Positions 17,969 to 25,527 of a stretch of DNA of 64,000 bases are shown piece after piece. The notes under the pieces are model-generated. The model was not told the origin of the DNA, did no database searches, and worked only from the letters and a program-made list of their open reading frames with translations. The DNA lies in the NCBI RefSeq assembly GCF_946848805.1, contig NZ_CAMPFU010000004.1, forward strand, positions 310,001 to 374,000, given 5' to 3'. A program made the position numbers and the translations under genes. The DNA comes from Deinococcus sp. Marseille-Q6407 (GTDB lineage: Bacteria > Deinococcota > Deinococci > Deinococcales > Deinococcaceae). The number at the start of each line of letters is the position of its first letter. The first letter of the stretch is position 1.

Positions 17969-18580
17969 GCCTCATCGTTTCTGTTTGGTGGTTGGGGGTC
18001 AAGTGGTGCCGAACCGATTGAGTGGCCGACCGATGATTACGCCTATAACAGAATCTGGAATGCCCTGCTGAGCCATCTGCCGGCCTTGCTTCCCCGGGTG
18101 AGGCGGTCCGTGAGGCTGGTCGCCGGTTCAACCCTGGTCCCTTGGGGGGCTTGTCCTGCCAGTGATGCCGTCTGGTACGGCTTTTGATGGCTGACAGCGG
18201 GAGTCGTTTGACGGTAGGCGGGCAGCAAGGGTGGCCTAGTTTGTCCCCACTTTTTTGGCCGAGACCATGAAAGTGGGCCTGTCGTTCTGTGCCGGTATGC
18301 CGCCTACAGCTCACAGGAGCGCCGTGAAGGGGGGAGCGGAGCGTCTTGTGCCTTCCTGTTGGGAGGCGGGCTTGTTGGGGGCCTGTAGAGCCTCCTGAGT
18401 GGGAAGCTCGCCGATCTGGTTGGTTGATGACCCCTCGCCTGCTGATGGCTGCCTGAATCTCCGCTATCCCCTTATTGCCCCTGTTGTTGATCAATCTTTT
18501 CAAAGAAAGAAAAAAAGATTTGATGATCATCATCAAGGGGCGGCGGCAAATGCCGTGATGGACGGCATCCTGTCTGCCCA
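17969..18580. other. Non-coding part of a plasmid origin region
   Basis: No convincing gene on either strand. An A/T-rich island at about 18480-18535, with a purine-rich AAAGAAAGAAAAAAAG run, lies next to the iteron block and is a candidate DNA unwinding element. The remainder is GC-rich with no motif I recognise. Confidence 0.4.
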
Positions 18581-18798
18581 TTTCGACAAGTGGATAATGG
18601 GCGGCGGCCCCATTTCGACAAGTGGATAATGGCAATTTCGACAAGTGGATAGTGGAGGAGGGGCAAACTTCGACAAGTGGATAATGGCAATTTCGACAAG
18701 TGGATAATGGGCGGCTCCCAAACTTCGACAAAAGGATAATGGGGGGCTGGGTCCAATTTCGACAAGTGGATAATGGGAGTTCGACAAAAAGATAATGG
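18581..18798. repeat. Eight iterons of a plasmid replication origin
   Basis: Unit TTTCGACAAGTGGATAATGG occurs at 18581, 18613, 18636 (one change), 18668, 18691, 18723 (degenerate), 18757 and 18779 (degenerate). Start-to-start distances are 32, 23, 32, 23, 32, 34 and 22 bases, near two or three helical turns. On the minus strand each intact unit contains TTATCCAC, close to a DnaA box. Placement next to a replication initiator gene supports an origin of replication. Confidence 0.9.
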
Positions 18799-18866
18799 GC
18801 AGTCGGCTGGTTTTTGGCCGGTTCGGGCCTGAAGTGTCCCCCTTCCGACCGGTCATGGGGGGCAGC

Positions 18867-18894
18867 AAAAAGGCACCTGCTGGTGCAGGTGCCT
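18867..18894 (-). terminator. Intrinsic terminator of repA
   Basis: AGGCACCTGC (18871-18880) pairs perfectly with GCAGGTGCCT (18885-18894) across a 4-base loop. The minus strand continues into a T5 tract. It lies 16 bases past the repA stop. Confidence 0.85.
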
Positions 18895-18909
18895 GTGGTC
18901 TTATGGAGC

Positions 18910-20307
18910 TCAGTTTTGCTGAGGCCGTAATTCCAGGTCGCCCGCTTGCCACCTTTGGATCTGTTCGGCGGCCTGGTCTTTGGTCGTCTGGTTGAAGACT
19001 TTCAGGTGTTCAAGGGTGATGAGACCCTGTTCGCCCAGTTCCCGGCATACGGCCGCTTGTTCCTTGCTCAGCTGACCGATACTGCCCAGCTGCTTGAGTT
19101 TGCTCTCAAAGGTGTGGACCGGCATGGCCGGTTCTTCGGGGGCCGGTATGGTCCGGGTGCTGAGTTCCCGCGTGATAGGATGCTGAATTTCTACGGTTTT
19201 CGGCTGACTGACGGTGTTCGGCCGCGCACGTCCGCGGAAGTTGCTCAGGTCTTTTTCGCTGATGCCGTTTCGCAGGATGCCGATGACATACTTGGCGGCG
19301 TCGTCCACATCTTTACGCTTTTCTATCTTCCACAGGGCGCATTCCACTTCTTCGCGGCTGTGGGCTTCGCTCAGGCTGCTGGCTTTCCCCGGTGCCACCC
19401 CGACAGCGGTGAGCAGGTCGATGATGTACTGGTCAGTCAGGTTGCCGTCGCGTCTGAATTTGAGGTGCAGCACCGAAGCGTCTCCCCGTCCACTGACCGA
19501 GTAGCTTGCCAGGTAGCCGATGTTGTCTTTGGTCAGGATATCAAGCGGTCCATCCGCCCGCAGCAGCGGTGTGGCGATTTGGCTGATGTGCTGCTGGTTG
19601 CTGAGGATTCGGCCCACTTCGATAAATTCAGTCAGCAGAATGTCCAGCTCATCGTGAACCTGGGTGGGGTCATCGTCATTCCGCCGCAGGGCGTCCAGGT
19701 TGCGGTAGATGTTGCGGCTGCTGGGGCTGGGCAAGTTTTGCAGAATGTGCGGGGTCAGACTGAGGGCCAGGGGTCCGGCAACCGAGGCAGCGATGTCTGG
19801 ATTGACCCGGATCAGCTTCATGTGCCGGGACTTGCTGGGGTCAAAGTCGTGTTCGACCTCTTCTTTGGCCACGGCGTCGAGGATGTGGAACTCGTACTTG
19901 CTGTGGTAGGTACGGAACAGCGTCGGCTCGCGCCAGCAGTTCTCGATGGTATAGCTGGCCTTGTGCAGGGCGCTCAGCATGAAGTCGATGGCGGCGTAAT
20001 GCCGGGGATGTGGTTTGAGGCCACTGAGCCGCATCAGTTCCGCGACGCTCAGGCGCAGTTCAGGATTCATGTTGCCTGTGGTCTGCTGGATCATCAGGGC
20101 CGTCAGGATGCCCGAGAGGATGTCGGCGGCCAGCCCGTAGGGAATGCCGAACTTGAGCGAGCCTTCGCAGCTGATGGTGCCCAGCGCGTTCTTGGATTCC
20201 CAGCCAAGCTGGAACCTTGAGGGCAACCGGCTCTGCGAGCAGATCAGTCCCAGCCGGGCAATGTTGTAATCCATTTTGGGAGAGGCTTGACTGATCATGT
20301 GGCCCAT
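18910..20307 (-). CDS. Plasmid replication initiator protein (RepA type)
   Basis: Protein of 465 residues resembling the replication initiator protein A family of Deinococcus-Thermus and other plasmids. It should bind the iterons and recruit DnaA and helicase. Seen: an N-terminal half with winged-helix-like predicted segments (SVAELMRLSGLKPHPRHYAAIDFMLSAL), a basic middle region and a hydrophilic C-terminal tail with QTTKDQAAEQIQRW. The iterons lie downstream of its 3' end, not in front of it. ATG at 20307, 20298 and 20274 are all possible starts. The gene shows that this block derives from a plasmid or lies on one. Confidence 0.8.
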   Translation of the reverse strand: MGHMISQASPKMDYNIARLGLICSQSRLPSRFQLGWESKNALGTISCEGSLKFGIPYGLAADILSGILTALMIQQTTGNMNPELRLSVAELMRLSGLKPHPRHYAAIDFMLSALHKASYTIENCWREPTLFRTYHSKYEFHILDAVAKEEVEHDFDPSKSRHMKLIRVNPDIAASVAGPLALSLTPHILQNLPSPSSRNIYRNLDALRRNDDDPTQVHDELDILLTEFIEVGRILSNQQHISQIATPLLRADGPLDILTKDNIGYLASYSVSGRGDASVLHLKFRRDGNLTDQYIIDLLTAVGVAPGKASSLSEAHSREEVECALWKIEKRKDVDDAAKYVIGILRNGISEKDLSNFRGRARPNTVSQPKTVEIQHPITRELSTRTIPAPEEPAMPVHTFESKLKQLGSIGQLSKEQAAVCRELGEQGLITLEHLKVFNQTTKDQAAEQIQRWQAGDLELRPQQN

Positions 20308-20370
20308 GCCCCCAAGTATGACTGAGCGGCCAGGGCATGAGGGGCATCTGCGGCGGTGGAATTCATACCC

Positions 20371-20982
20371 TCACCGTGCCTGCTGGTCTGGTTGGTTCTC
20401 AAGTCCGGCCGCTGCCATTTCCATCTGCTGCCAGGTCCAGAGCAGCTGCCGGTTCAGCGCGTCGTCGGTGCGGCGCAGTATTAGGCTGTTCGGCTGCATG
20501 GCTGGCTGGGCAGCCTGGATACGGGTCAGTACCTCGTGGTCGCTCAGTTCCGGGTGCAGGTAGGCCAGCAGAGCAGCTGCACACGCCGCCGAGCGGGATA
20601 CCCCGGCCATGCAGTGCACATGGACGCGCAGAGGCCCGCCATCCTGTTTCTTCTTCAGTCGCTCGCCTTCTTTCAGCAGCCTGGCCAGCTGCAGTTCCGT
20701 CATGCGGAACGGCGAAAGGGGCTCATCGCTGAACTCCAGCCGAAGCGTGCGCTCGGTGGTGACGCCCTTCAGCCAGCCCGGCGGCACCTCGCCGGGATCT
20801 CCGATAGACACCAGCAGGTGCAGGTGCGGGTTTTGGCCAGGGGAAAGAATTTCTTCCGGGTACGCGGTCAGCCAGCCGCCGACGGTGATGCGGGGCAGGG
20901 GCACAGGCTCGGAGTCCGGGGCATCTGGGGTAGCCGTGACAGCGCGTTTGCGCCTGAACAGGGCACTGAGAGAGATGGTCAT
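20371..20982 (-). CDS. Dual-specificity/tyrosine phosphatase-like protein
   Basis: Protein of 203 residues with the cysteine-phosphatase loop HCMAGVSRS, fitting HCxxGxxRS with catalytic Cys and Arg. The preceding VHVH strand and the following ACAAALLAYL helix are typical of the dual-specificity fold. Possible substrates are phosphoproteins or small phospho-compounds. The ATG at 20982 was chosen because upstream residues look like repeat-derived sequence. It sits between repA and the GNAT pair and is flanked by two copies of an 18-bp direct repeat (20385 and 21001). Confidence 0.75.
   Translation of the reverse strand: MTISLSALFRRKRAVTATPDAPDSEPVPLPRITVGGWLTAYPEEILSPGQNPHLHLLVSIGDPGEVPPGWLKGVTTERTLRLEFSDEPLSPFRMTELQLARLLKEGERLKKKQDGGPLRVHVHCMAGVSRSAACAAALLAYLHPELSDHEVLTRIQAAQPAMQPNSLILRRTDDALNRQLLWTWQQMEMAAAGLENQPDQQAR
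20385..20402. repeat. 18-bp direct repeat, copy 1
   Basis: GGTCTGGTTGGTTCTCAA, identical to 21001-21018. It encodes ENQPD near the C-terminus of the phosphatase on the minus strand. Confidence 0.8.
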
Positions 20983-21000
20983 GCCCTTACAGTGACTGCG

Positions 21001-21018
21001 GGTCTGGTTGGTTCTCAA
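21001..21018. repeat. 18-bp direct repeat, copy 2
   Basis: Identical to 20385-20402 and with partly similar upstream bases (TGNCTGC). It lies between the GNAT stop and the phosphatase start. The two copies bracket the phosphatase gene 616 bp apart. Confidence 0.8.
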
Positions 21019-21036
21019 AGGCTGAGCCGCGCCGCC

Positions 21037-21520
21037 TCAACCGTGCAGGTCGAACCACATGGGCCAGGAGCCGTCCGGCCAGGGGCGCTGTGCGGCCGTG
21101 AAGCCGAACGCCTGATAGAACGCCAGGCTCTCCCCGGTCGCTTCCAGCGAGACGGTGCGCAGGCCGATGTTCTGTGAAAAAAAGCGGGCTTGCTGCACCG
21201 CGTACTCCAGCAATGCTGACCCGTACCCCCGGCGCTGGGCTGACACCTGTACGCTCAGCACTTCGACGTGCAGCGTGGAGACCCGTTCCCGCCCACCCAG
21301 CTTGGCAATGACTTCTGTGGGAGCCTGCAAGACGCTGGCTTGCTTCCAGGCTGATGACCGCCTGGAGCCGGTCCCCTTCGTACAGACCGTGTAGACGGAC
21401 CAGGTTCTTCTTCGCTTGCTCCACTTCCGCGAGCAGTTTGCGGTCTATGCGGGGGTCGCCACACTGAAAGGCCCCCCAGGACTCGCTCTGGGGGGCAATG
21501 GCTTTGAGGTAGCCGTTCAC
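21037..21520 (-). pseudogene. GNAT acetyltransferase with an internal frameshift
   Basis: From GTG 21520 the frame reads VNGYLKAIAPQSESWGAFQ to LQAVISLEASQ. A one-base shift at about 21330-21345 is then needed to continue QAPTEVIAKLGGRERVSTLH and the acetyl-CoA loop SVQVSAQRRGYGSALLEYA, ending WPMWFDLHG at 21037. The QRRGYGS segment is the GNAT motif A pyrophosphate loop. The intact product would be about 160 residues. The GTG overlaps the stop of the preceding small gene (GTGA), so the two were translationally coupled. A sequencing error is an alternative to a real break. Confidence 0.65.
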
Positions 21521-21720
21521 AGCTTGCGAACCATGCCGGGTGCAAGAAAGAGCGGTTTGCCTTCGGCTTGAAGCTGCGCTTCCTGGCATTTGATCCGTTC
21601 CAGCGTCGCCAGCCTGCGGGCCTCGGTTTCCGGGTCACGCTTGCTGGGGTCCAGGATTTTCTCCATGTCCTCAGCCGTGATAAAGCCCTTGGGCAGCGGT
21701 TCAATGCTTGGTTTGGTCAT
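21517..21720 (-). CDS. Small acidic protein coupled to the GNAT gene
   Basis: A 67-residue protein starting MTKPSIEPLPKGFITAEDME, charged and helix-rich (DPSKRDPETEARRLATLERIK). AAGGAGG lies 6 bases before the ATG. It overlaps the GNAT start by 4 nt. Small charged genes coupled to a GNAT gene are reminiscent of GNAT toxin-antitoxin modules, but it does not show the usual ribbon-helix-helix antitoxin pattern clearly. Function unknown. Confidence 0.6.
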   Translation of the reverse strand: MTKPSIEPLPKGFITAEDMEKILDPSKRDPETEARRLATLERIKCQEAQLQAEGKPLFLAPGMVRKL

Positions 21721-21861
21721 CAGGACCTCCTTGAGACAGTCTAGCATCCCCATTCTGTTCAGAACATGGTTTTTCCGGCTTTCCCCCCGGAGATTGAGGT
21801 GCTCTCCCAGCAGGCGTTCTGCTTCAAGCAGAACGAGGGAGCCGTAGCGCCGCTTCCCTCG

Positions 21862-22203
21862 TCACTTCGCGTTGCCGTGGGGATCGAGGTACGGCTCCCA
21901 GTAGTGCTGTCCGTGAACGCCGTGACGCTCAAAGTCTTTCTCCTCGGTGGAGCGGGCATCCGGGTGGCCGCGCCGGTGTGAGTTTCCGCCCCCAAGAAGG
22001 AAGGCGAAGGGGAGGCTGATGATGGTGAGGACCGTCATCCCGATGTTTCCAGCTCGCTCCCGCTTTTCTTCCGGTGTGAGTGGCTTTTTCGGCGGGTTCG
22101 GATTCTTCATCACCAGGGCAGAGAGCGGCCAGAAGTTGTTGTACAGAAAGCGTTTGATGGCCAGGGCTTCGGGAGTATCGGGGACAGGCGGAGGTTTGGT
22201 CAT
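21862..22203 (-). CDS. Hypothetical protein with one membrane segment
   Basis: Protein of 113 residues not recognised as a family member. A hydrophobic stretch NIGMTVLTIISLPFAFLLGG (about residues 52-71) would span the membrane once. It is preceded by a basic, Lys-rich segment (PEEKRERAG) and followed by a His-rich tail with HGVHGQHYWEPYLDPHGN. The ATG at 22203 has AAAGGAA upstream. It is probably part of the plasmid-derived region. Confidence 0.55.
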   Translation of the reverse strand: MTKPPPVPDTPEALAIKRFLYNNFWPLSALVMKNPNPPKKPLTPEEKRERAGNIGMTVLTIISLPFAFLLGGGNSHRRGHPDARSTEEKDFERHGVHGQHYWEPYLDPHGNAK

Positions 22204-22230
22204 GGCGGGGGTTCCTTTGGGAGAGGTAAG

Positions 22231-22268
22231 CAGCCCCCACGCGGGCGGGCAGGCGGGCGTGGGGGCTG
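22231..22268. terminator. 12-bp perfect hairpin between small genes
   Basis: CAGCCCCCACGC (22231-22242) pairs with its complement at 22257-22268. It lies 23 bases past the stop of the truncated gene at 22292. There is no T-run, so a terminator role is only likely by position. Confidence 0.5.
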
Positions 22269-22291
22269 CTGGTCGAGAGAGGGCTGGGGCT

Positions 22292-22594
22292 TTAGCGGCC
22301 GAAGTTGACGGTCCAGCTATGTTCGTAAACCGTGGGTTTCGTGGGCGTAGCGCTTTCGTACGGGGCGCTGGTGTAGCCGACACCGACGGAAGCGATGTTG
22401 TTCTGGGCGAGGATCTGGCAGTGGGGGAGAGAACGAAGGAAGCTCTTGATTGATTCTGCCGCAGTGCTTCGGCCAGCGTTTACAATTTCCCCTCCCGAAA
22501 CCATGCCTGGAGTTCCCAGGCCCAGTTCAGCGTAAGCACGGTAAAGGCGGTCTGCAAGATCGTAGCCATAGAAGTTCGGGTGGCTTCTATTGTT
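22292..22594 (-). pseudogene. 5'-truncated gene of unknown function
   Basis: The last 100 codons or so of a minus-strand gene ([20 protein letters not shown] to EHSWTVNFGR) whose start is removed by the type A IS ending at 22595. I do not recognise a family. The matching 5' part is not present beyond the IS at 23746. Confidence 0.5.
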
Positions 22595-23745
22595 CTCATA
22601 AGTTGCACCTTGCATAGCTGAGCGAATAGCCGTGCTGGTGGAGGAATTCTTGCTCTTTCCGAAGCTGGCCCAGCAGGTGGTTGAGCCTGACTTCGGGGAA
22701 CAAGGCGTAGAGAGCCAGGCGTGCAGCTTCCTTCAAGGTCAGGGCCTCTGAGCGGTGCAGCGTCGTCAGGGTGAAGGCCAGGAAGACCATCAGAATCCAG
22801 CGGTCCAGACCCCTGGCAGTTCGCAGCGCGAACTGCGCCAACCCAAACTGATGCTTCCCTTCTTTGAAAAACGACTCCAGTGCCCAGCGCCGTTTTCCTT
22901 CGGCCAGGATGTCATCCCCCTCTAACAGCTCAGACGACACCGCGAAGAATTCACGGTCCCCACGGTCCATCCTCCCCAGAGACAGCGTTTCCAGAGGCCA
23001 GTTGGCGAGGTTGACGTACCCCCCATGCGGACAGTCCGCAACCGTCACCCGCCCAGGATGATCCGTGCGTCGGTTGCTCCGCACACCCACCACGAACTCA
23101 AAACCCAGGCGCTGCACGCCTTCCAGAAAAACAGCGGATTCGAATCCACTGTCTGCCAGTACGCAGACCTGAAAGCGCTTCCCGACGAAGTCTGGCACCT
23201 CTTCCAGCAAGTCGAGGGCCAGTGTGACCGGGGTGCTGGTGTGCTTGCCCTGGTAGATCCGGTAAGAAATGGGGAACTTCAGTTCCCCATTTTCGGCGAA
23301 CAAGACCACCAGATGGATGCCGTGCCTGCCGTTGTAGACGCTGACGTAGGGCAGTTGAGTCCCCACCTTTTCCACCGTGGTCAGGTCCACACTGAGACGC
23401 AGACGAGGTCTGCGTTTGTGACGAGCCGCGTCCAGCAACATGCGCCATTGGGTGTCCTGCATCTCTTCCCAGCAACGGTCTGAATCCCAGTCGTAGATGT
23501 TGAAGAAACGGCTGAGTGCACTGGGGCTGACTCCCTCTGCCTGGCTGAACTTGGTCTTCTGACCTGGACTGTGGAAGAGGTGCAGCGAAGCCTCCAGGCT
23601 TCGCTGCTGATACAGCGTCTCTGGAATATCCAGAATCCGCTGTGAGAGAATATGGGCGCGCTCCCCTGAAACCGGTTGATTCACACTTCCAGAATTTCAG
23701 CTCTGGGAGCGCTTTTTGTCTCCCTATACAGGTGCAAGTTCTGAG
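22595..23745 (-). mobile_element. Type A IS, copy 3 (1151 bp), no target duplication
   Basis: Complete element by both ends. Flanks TTGTT (22590-22594) and TCCGA (23746-23750) differ, so the original duplication is lost, consistent with recombination or deletion at this copy. Its 5' leader reads TATAGGGAGA, as in copy 6. Confidence 0.93.
22596..23684 (-). CDS. IS4-like DDE transposase (type A IS, copy 3)
   Basis: Intact 362-residue transposase with the D100, D178, E270 pattern of copy 1. The N-terminus is [16 protein letters not shown], a combination differing from copies 1 and 6. Confidence 0.92.
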   Translation of the reverse strand: MNQPVSGERAHILSQRILDIPETLYQQRSLEASLHLFHSPGQKTKFSQAEGVSPSALSRFFNIYDWDSDRCWEEMQDTQWRMLLDAARHKRRPRLRLSVDLTTVEKVGTQLPYVSVYNGRHGIHLVVLFAENGELKFPISYRIYQGKHTSTPVTLALDLLEEVPDFVGKRFQVCVLADSGFESAVFLEGVQRLGFEFVVGVRSNRRTDHPGRVTVADCPHGGYVNLANWPLETLSLGRMDRGDREFFAVSSELLEGDDILAEGKRRWALESFFKEGKHQFGLAQFALRTARGLDRWILMVFLAFTLTTLHRSEALTLKEAARLALYALFPEVRLNHLLGQLRKEQEFLHQHGYSLSYARCNL

Positions 23746-23988
23746 TCCGAGGGTTGGTGTTTACTCTGCTGGGTCATGGATGTTTCTTCTTTATAAGCGC
23801 ACAACGGATGTACCGCACACGTTGCCTCTTGATCATAGCTATTGTCCAAAATCCCCCTTCCACACGCATCATCATTTTTAGGCTGGGCTGAGGTTCAGCT
23901 GTCTGGTTACAACACTCTAATTTGCAAAAAATTCGGGAAGCTATCAGTCCCCCAGAAAATTTTGTGCAAGCCCTTTGACTGTTTGGCT
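23746..23988. other. Low-GC spacer downstream of the resolvase
   Basis: Markedly AT-richer than the surroundings. No gene with convincing codon structure or start. It may hold the 3' untranslated part of the resolvase transcript. Confidence 0.3.
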
Positions 23989-24543
23989 TCACTCCCGCAG
24001 GTACTCGTACACGGTCTTGCGACTGACCCCAAACCGCTCGGCTAGCTCTGGTTTCTTCACACCCTGCGCAGCCAGCTCCCGTAGCTCAGCGATCTGGCCA
24101 GCAGTCAGCTTGGGTTTCCTTCCTTTGTAGACTCCACGCTTCTTGGCCTGAGCTATTCCTTCCGCCTGGCGCTCGCGGATCAGGTCTCTCTCGAACTGAG
24201 CGAAGGCTCCCATGATGGAGAACAACAAAGTCGACATCGAGTCCTGCCCTCCGGGAGAGAAGGTCATGTTCTCTTTGACGAAGCGGACGGTGATTCCCCT
24301 GCCGGTCAGTCCCTGGACCAGCTCCTGCAGGTCCAACAGGTTGCGACCAAGACGGTCGAGGGAATGGACGGTGACGGTGTCACCGTCACGGACATACTCC
24401 AGCAAAGCCTGGAGCTGTGGGCGCTGCGTGTCCTTACCAGAGGCCTTGTCAGTAAAAACCTTGTCGAAGATCATTCCGTCCAGCTGACGGATCTCGTTCT
24501 GACCAAAGCTGCTGACCCGTTTGTATCCGATGGTGGAAGGCAT
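23989..24543 (-). CDS. Serine recombinase (resolvase/invertase family)
   Basis: Small serine recombinase of 184 residues, the length of Tn3-type resolvases, resolving plasmid multimers or cointegrates. The catalytic serine is in GYKRVSS (S11). The catalytic arginines lie in SLDRLGRNL, and a long E-helix with FAQFERDLIRERQAEGI follows. A C-terminal helix-turn-helix (about 146-184, ELAERFGVSRKTVYEYL) completes it. It diverges from higBA. A GTCACTTTAGGGT site lies 12 bases upstream of its start. Confidence 0.9.
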   Translation of the reverse strand: MPSTIGYKRVSSFGQNEIRQLDGMIFDKVFTDKASGKDTQRPQLQALLEYVRDGDTVTVHSLDRLGRNLLDLQELVQGLTGRGITVRFVKENMTFSPGGQDSMSTLLFSIMGAFAQFERDLIRERQAEGIAQAKKRGVYKGRKPKLTAGQIAELRELAAQGVKKPELAERFGVSRKTVYEYLRE

Positions 24544-24554
24544 ACCGCTAGTCT

Positions 24555-24567
24555 GTCACTTTAGGGT
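24555..24567. promoter_or_regulatory. 13-bp motif, copy 1 (resolvase promoter)
   Basis: GTCACTTTAGGGT, identical to 25410-25422 and, inverted, to 25464-25476. It sits 12 bases before the resolvase start codon, a suitable place for a repressor site. Confidence 0.5.
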
Positions 24568-24592
24568 GGCTCGATTCCCTACTTACCTTCTT

Positions 24593-24612
24593 TGTTTAGC
24601 CTATACTAAACA
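24593..24612. promoter_or_regulatory. Operator and -10 box of the HigBA-like operon
   Basis: TGTTTAGCCTATACTAAACA is a perfect 7+6+7 inverted repeat ending one base before the toxin ATG. It contains TATACT, a -10 box only 6 bases before the start codon, indicating a leaderless transcript. Binding of the downstream HTH antitoxin here would give the usual autoregulation. Confidence 0.7.
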
Positions 24613-24613
24613 G

Positions 24614-24973
24614 ATGCCGTTCGTTCTCTACCAGCGTCCTCATGCTCAGCGAGCGGCCGTTTTGGATGACCTTTTGGAGATGGTGGCCTCTGGTCAGCAA
24701 GAAGCCGTCAACACCGCCATCAGAATGCTGACCGACCTCTACTTGCAAGGCCATCAGAGCAGTTACGCCAAGAAATTGCAGAGCCTGCCCATTTGGGAAC
24801 TGAAGTCGCATTCCAGAGGAGGAAGCAAGGGGGGCACCAGGATTTACTTCTACTTCCGCACCAACGGTAACGCAGTCATCATCAACGCTGAAGTGAAGGC
24901 TGGGGACACGCCGAGTGCTGCCCTCCTCAAGGAAGCCACTCTGGTCGCCATGACCGACAAGGAAAGGAAGTAG
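24614..24973 (+). CDS. RelE/HigB-like toxin (Gp49-like)
   Basis: Protein of 119 residues of the phage-derived Gp49/HigB branch of the RelE/ParE superfamily, likely a ribosome-dependent mRNA endonuclease. Family-like segments are LYLQGHQSSYAKKLQSLPIWELK, then GGTRIYFYFRTNGNAVII and a basic C-terminus. The ATG at 24614 was chosen because promoter and operator end immediately before it. The gene precedes its antitoxin by 3 bases, the toxin-first order of HigBA. Confidence 0.8.
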   Translation: MPFVLYQRPHAQRAAVLDDLLEMVASGQQEAVNTAIRMLTDLYLQGHQSSYAKKLQSLPIWELKSHSRGGSKGGTRIYFYFRTNGNAVIINAEVKAGDTPSAALLKEATLVAMTDKERK

Positions 24974-24976
24974 CTC

Positions 24977-25390
24977 ATGAAAACAGCACAGGAATGGCAA
25001 CAGCACCTTGGTCTGGATGAACTGCCGGATGATGAATTCGTGACGGCCTTGAATAGCTTGGAAGGAGAGGAAGCTATTGCAGGTGGTGGCTTGGAGGCTC
25101 AGGGTCTGGTAGCCACTCAGACTTCACCAGCGGAGCTGGTGGGTGCCCTGGTGGTGGAAAGTGCCGGTGAAGCCTTCAAAGCGGCCAGACAGGAGCAGGG
25201 ACTGACCGTACGTCAGGCGGCTGAGAGCTGGGGCATTTCTCCAGGGCGCGTCTCTCAAATGGAATCTCCAGAAGCCAATCTCTACATGAGCACGGTAGGG
25301 AGCGCAGCTCTACGGATGGGCTACCGGGCCAAGCTGGTGCTGGAACCGATTGACGGTGGACAACCTATCGAAGCTTCATTGAGTCAGTAG
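24977..25390 (+). CDS. HigA-like HTH antitoxin
   Basis: Protein of 137 residues. An acidic N-terminal part (about 1-60) probably masks the toxin. An XRE-type helix-turn-helix follows (FKAARQEQGLTVRQAAESWG to ISPGRVSQMES, about 67-98). It would neutralise the upstream toxin and repress the operon through the palindrome at 24593-24612. Confidence 0.8.
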   Translation: MKTAQEWQQHLGLDELPDDEFVTALNSLEGEEAIAGGGLEAQGLVATQTSPAELVGALVVESAGEAFKAARQEQGLTVRQAAESWGISPGRVSQMESPEANLYMSTVGSAALRMGYRAKLVLEPIDGGQPIEASLSQ

Positions 25391-25409
25391 TCATTTGACG
25401 AGTCAGATT

Positions 25410-25422
25410 GTCACTTTAGGGT
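25410..25422. promoter_or_regulatory. 13-bp motif, copy 2
   Basis: GTCACTTTAGGGT, 20 bases after the antitoxin stop. With the inverted copy at 25464 it forms a large dyad in the higA-cas3 gap. Confidence 0.45.
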
Positions 25423-25463
25423 CTTAGAGTAGCTCCGGCGCCTATCACGAAACATCCAAACCA

Positions 25464-25476
25464 ACCCTAAAGTGAC
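25464..25476. promoter_or_regulatory. 13-bp motif, copy 3 (inverted)
   Basis: ACCCTAAAGTGAC, the exact reverse complement of the other copies, 54 bases from copy 2. The pair could alternatively act as a long terminator-like stem between the convergent higA and cas3. Confidence 0.45.
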
Positions 25477-25509
25477 GCAAAAGCAGGCCCTTTTTGTCAC
25501 CCTGGTGTT

Positions 25510-25522
25510 GTCACGTTTGGGT
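25510..25522. promoter_or_regulatory. 13-bp motif, variant copy 4
   Basis: GTCACGTTTGGGT, two changes from the consensus, followed by TATACT. It lies next to the cas3 stop. Weaker evidence than the other copies. Confidence 0.3.
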
Positions 25523-25527
25523 ATACT

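Noticed and set aside
17949..18952. Overlapping minus-strand frames with repeated HYPLVE and STCRN peptides.
   Set aside because: They are produced by the iterons and have no ribosome site or independent support.
18946..20220. 424-codon frame antisense to repA.
   Set aside because: Shadow frame; repA has its own terminator and start context.
23774..23992. Short frame between the type A IS and the resolvase.
   Set aside because: Low-GC region with no ribosome site or recognisable protein features.
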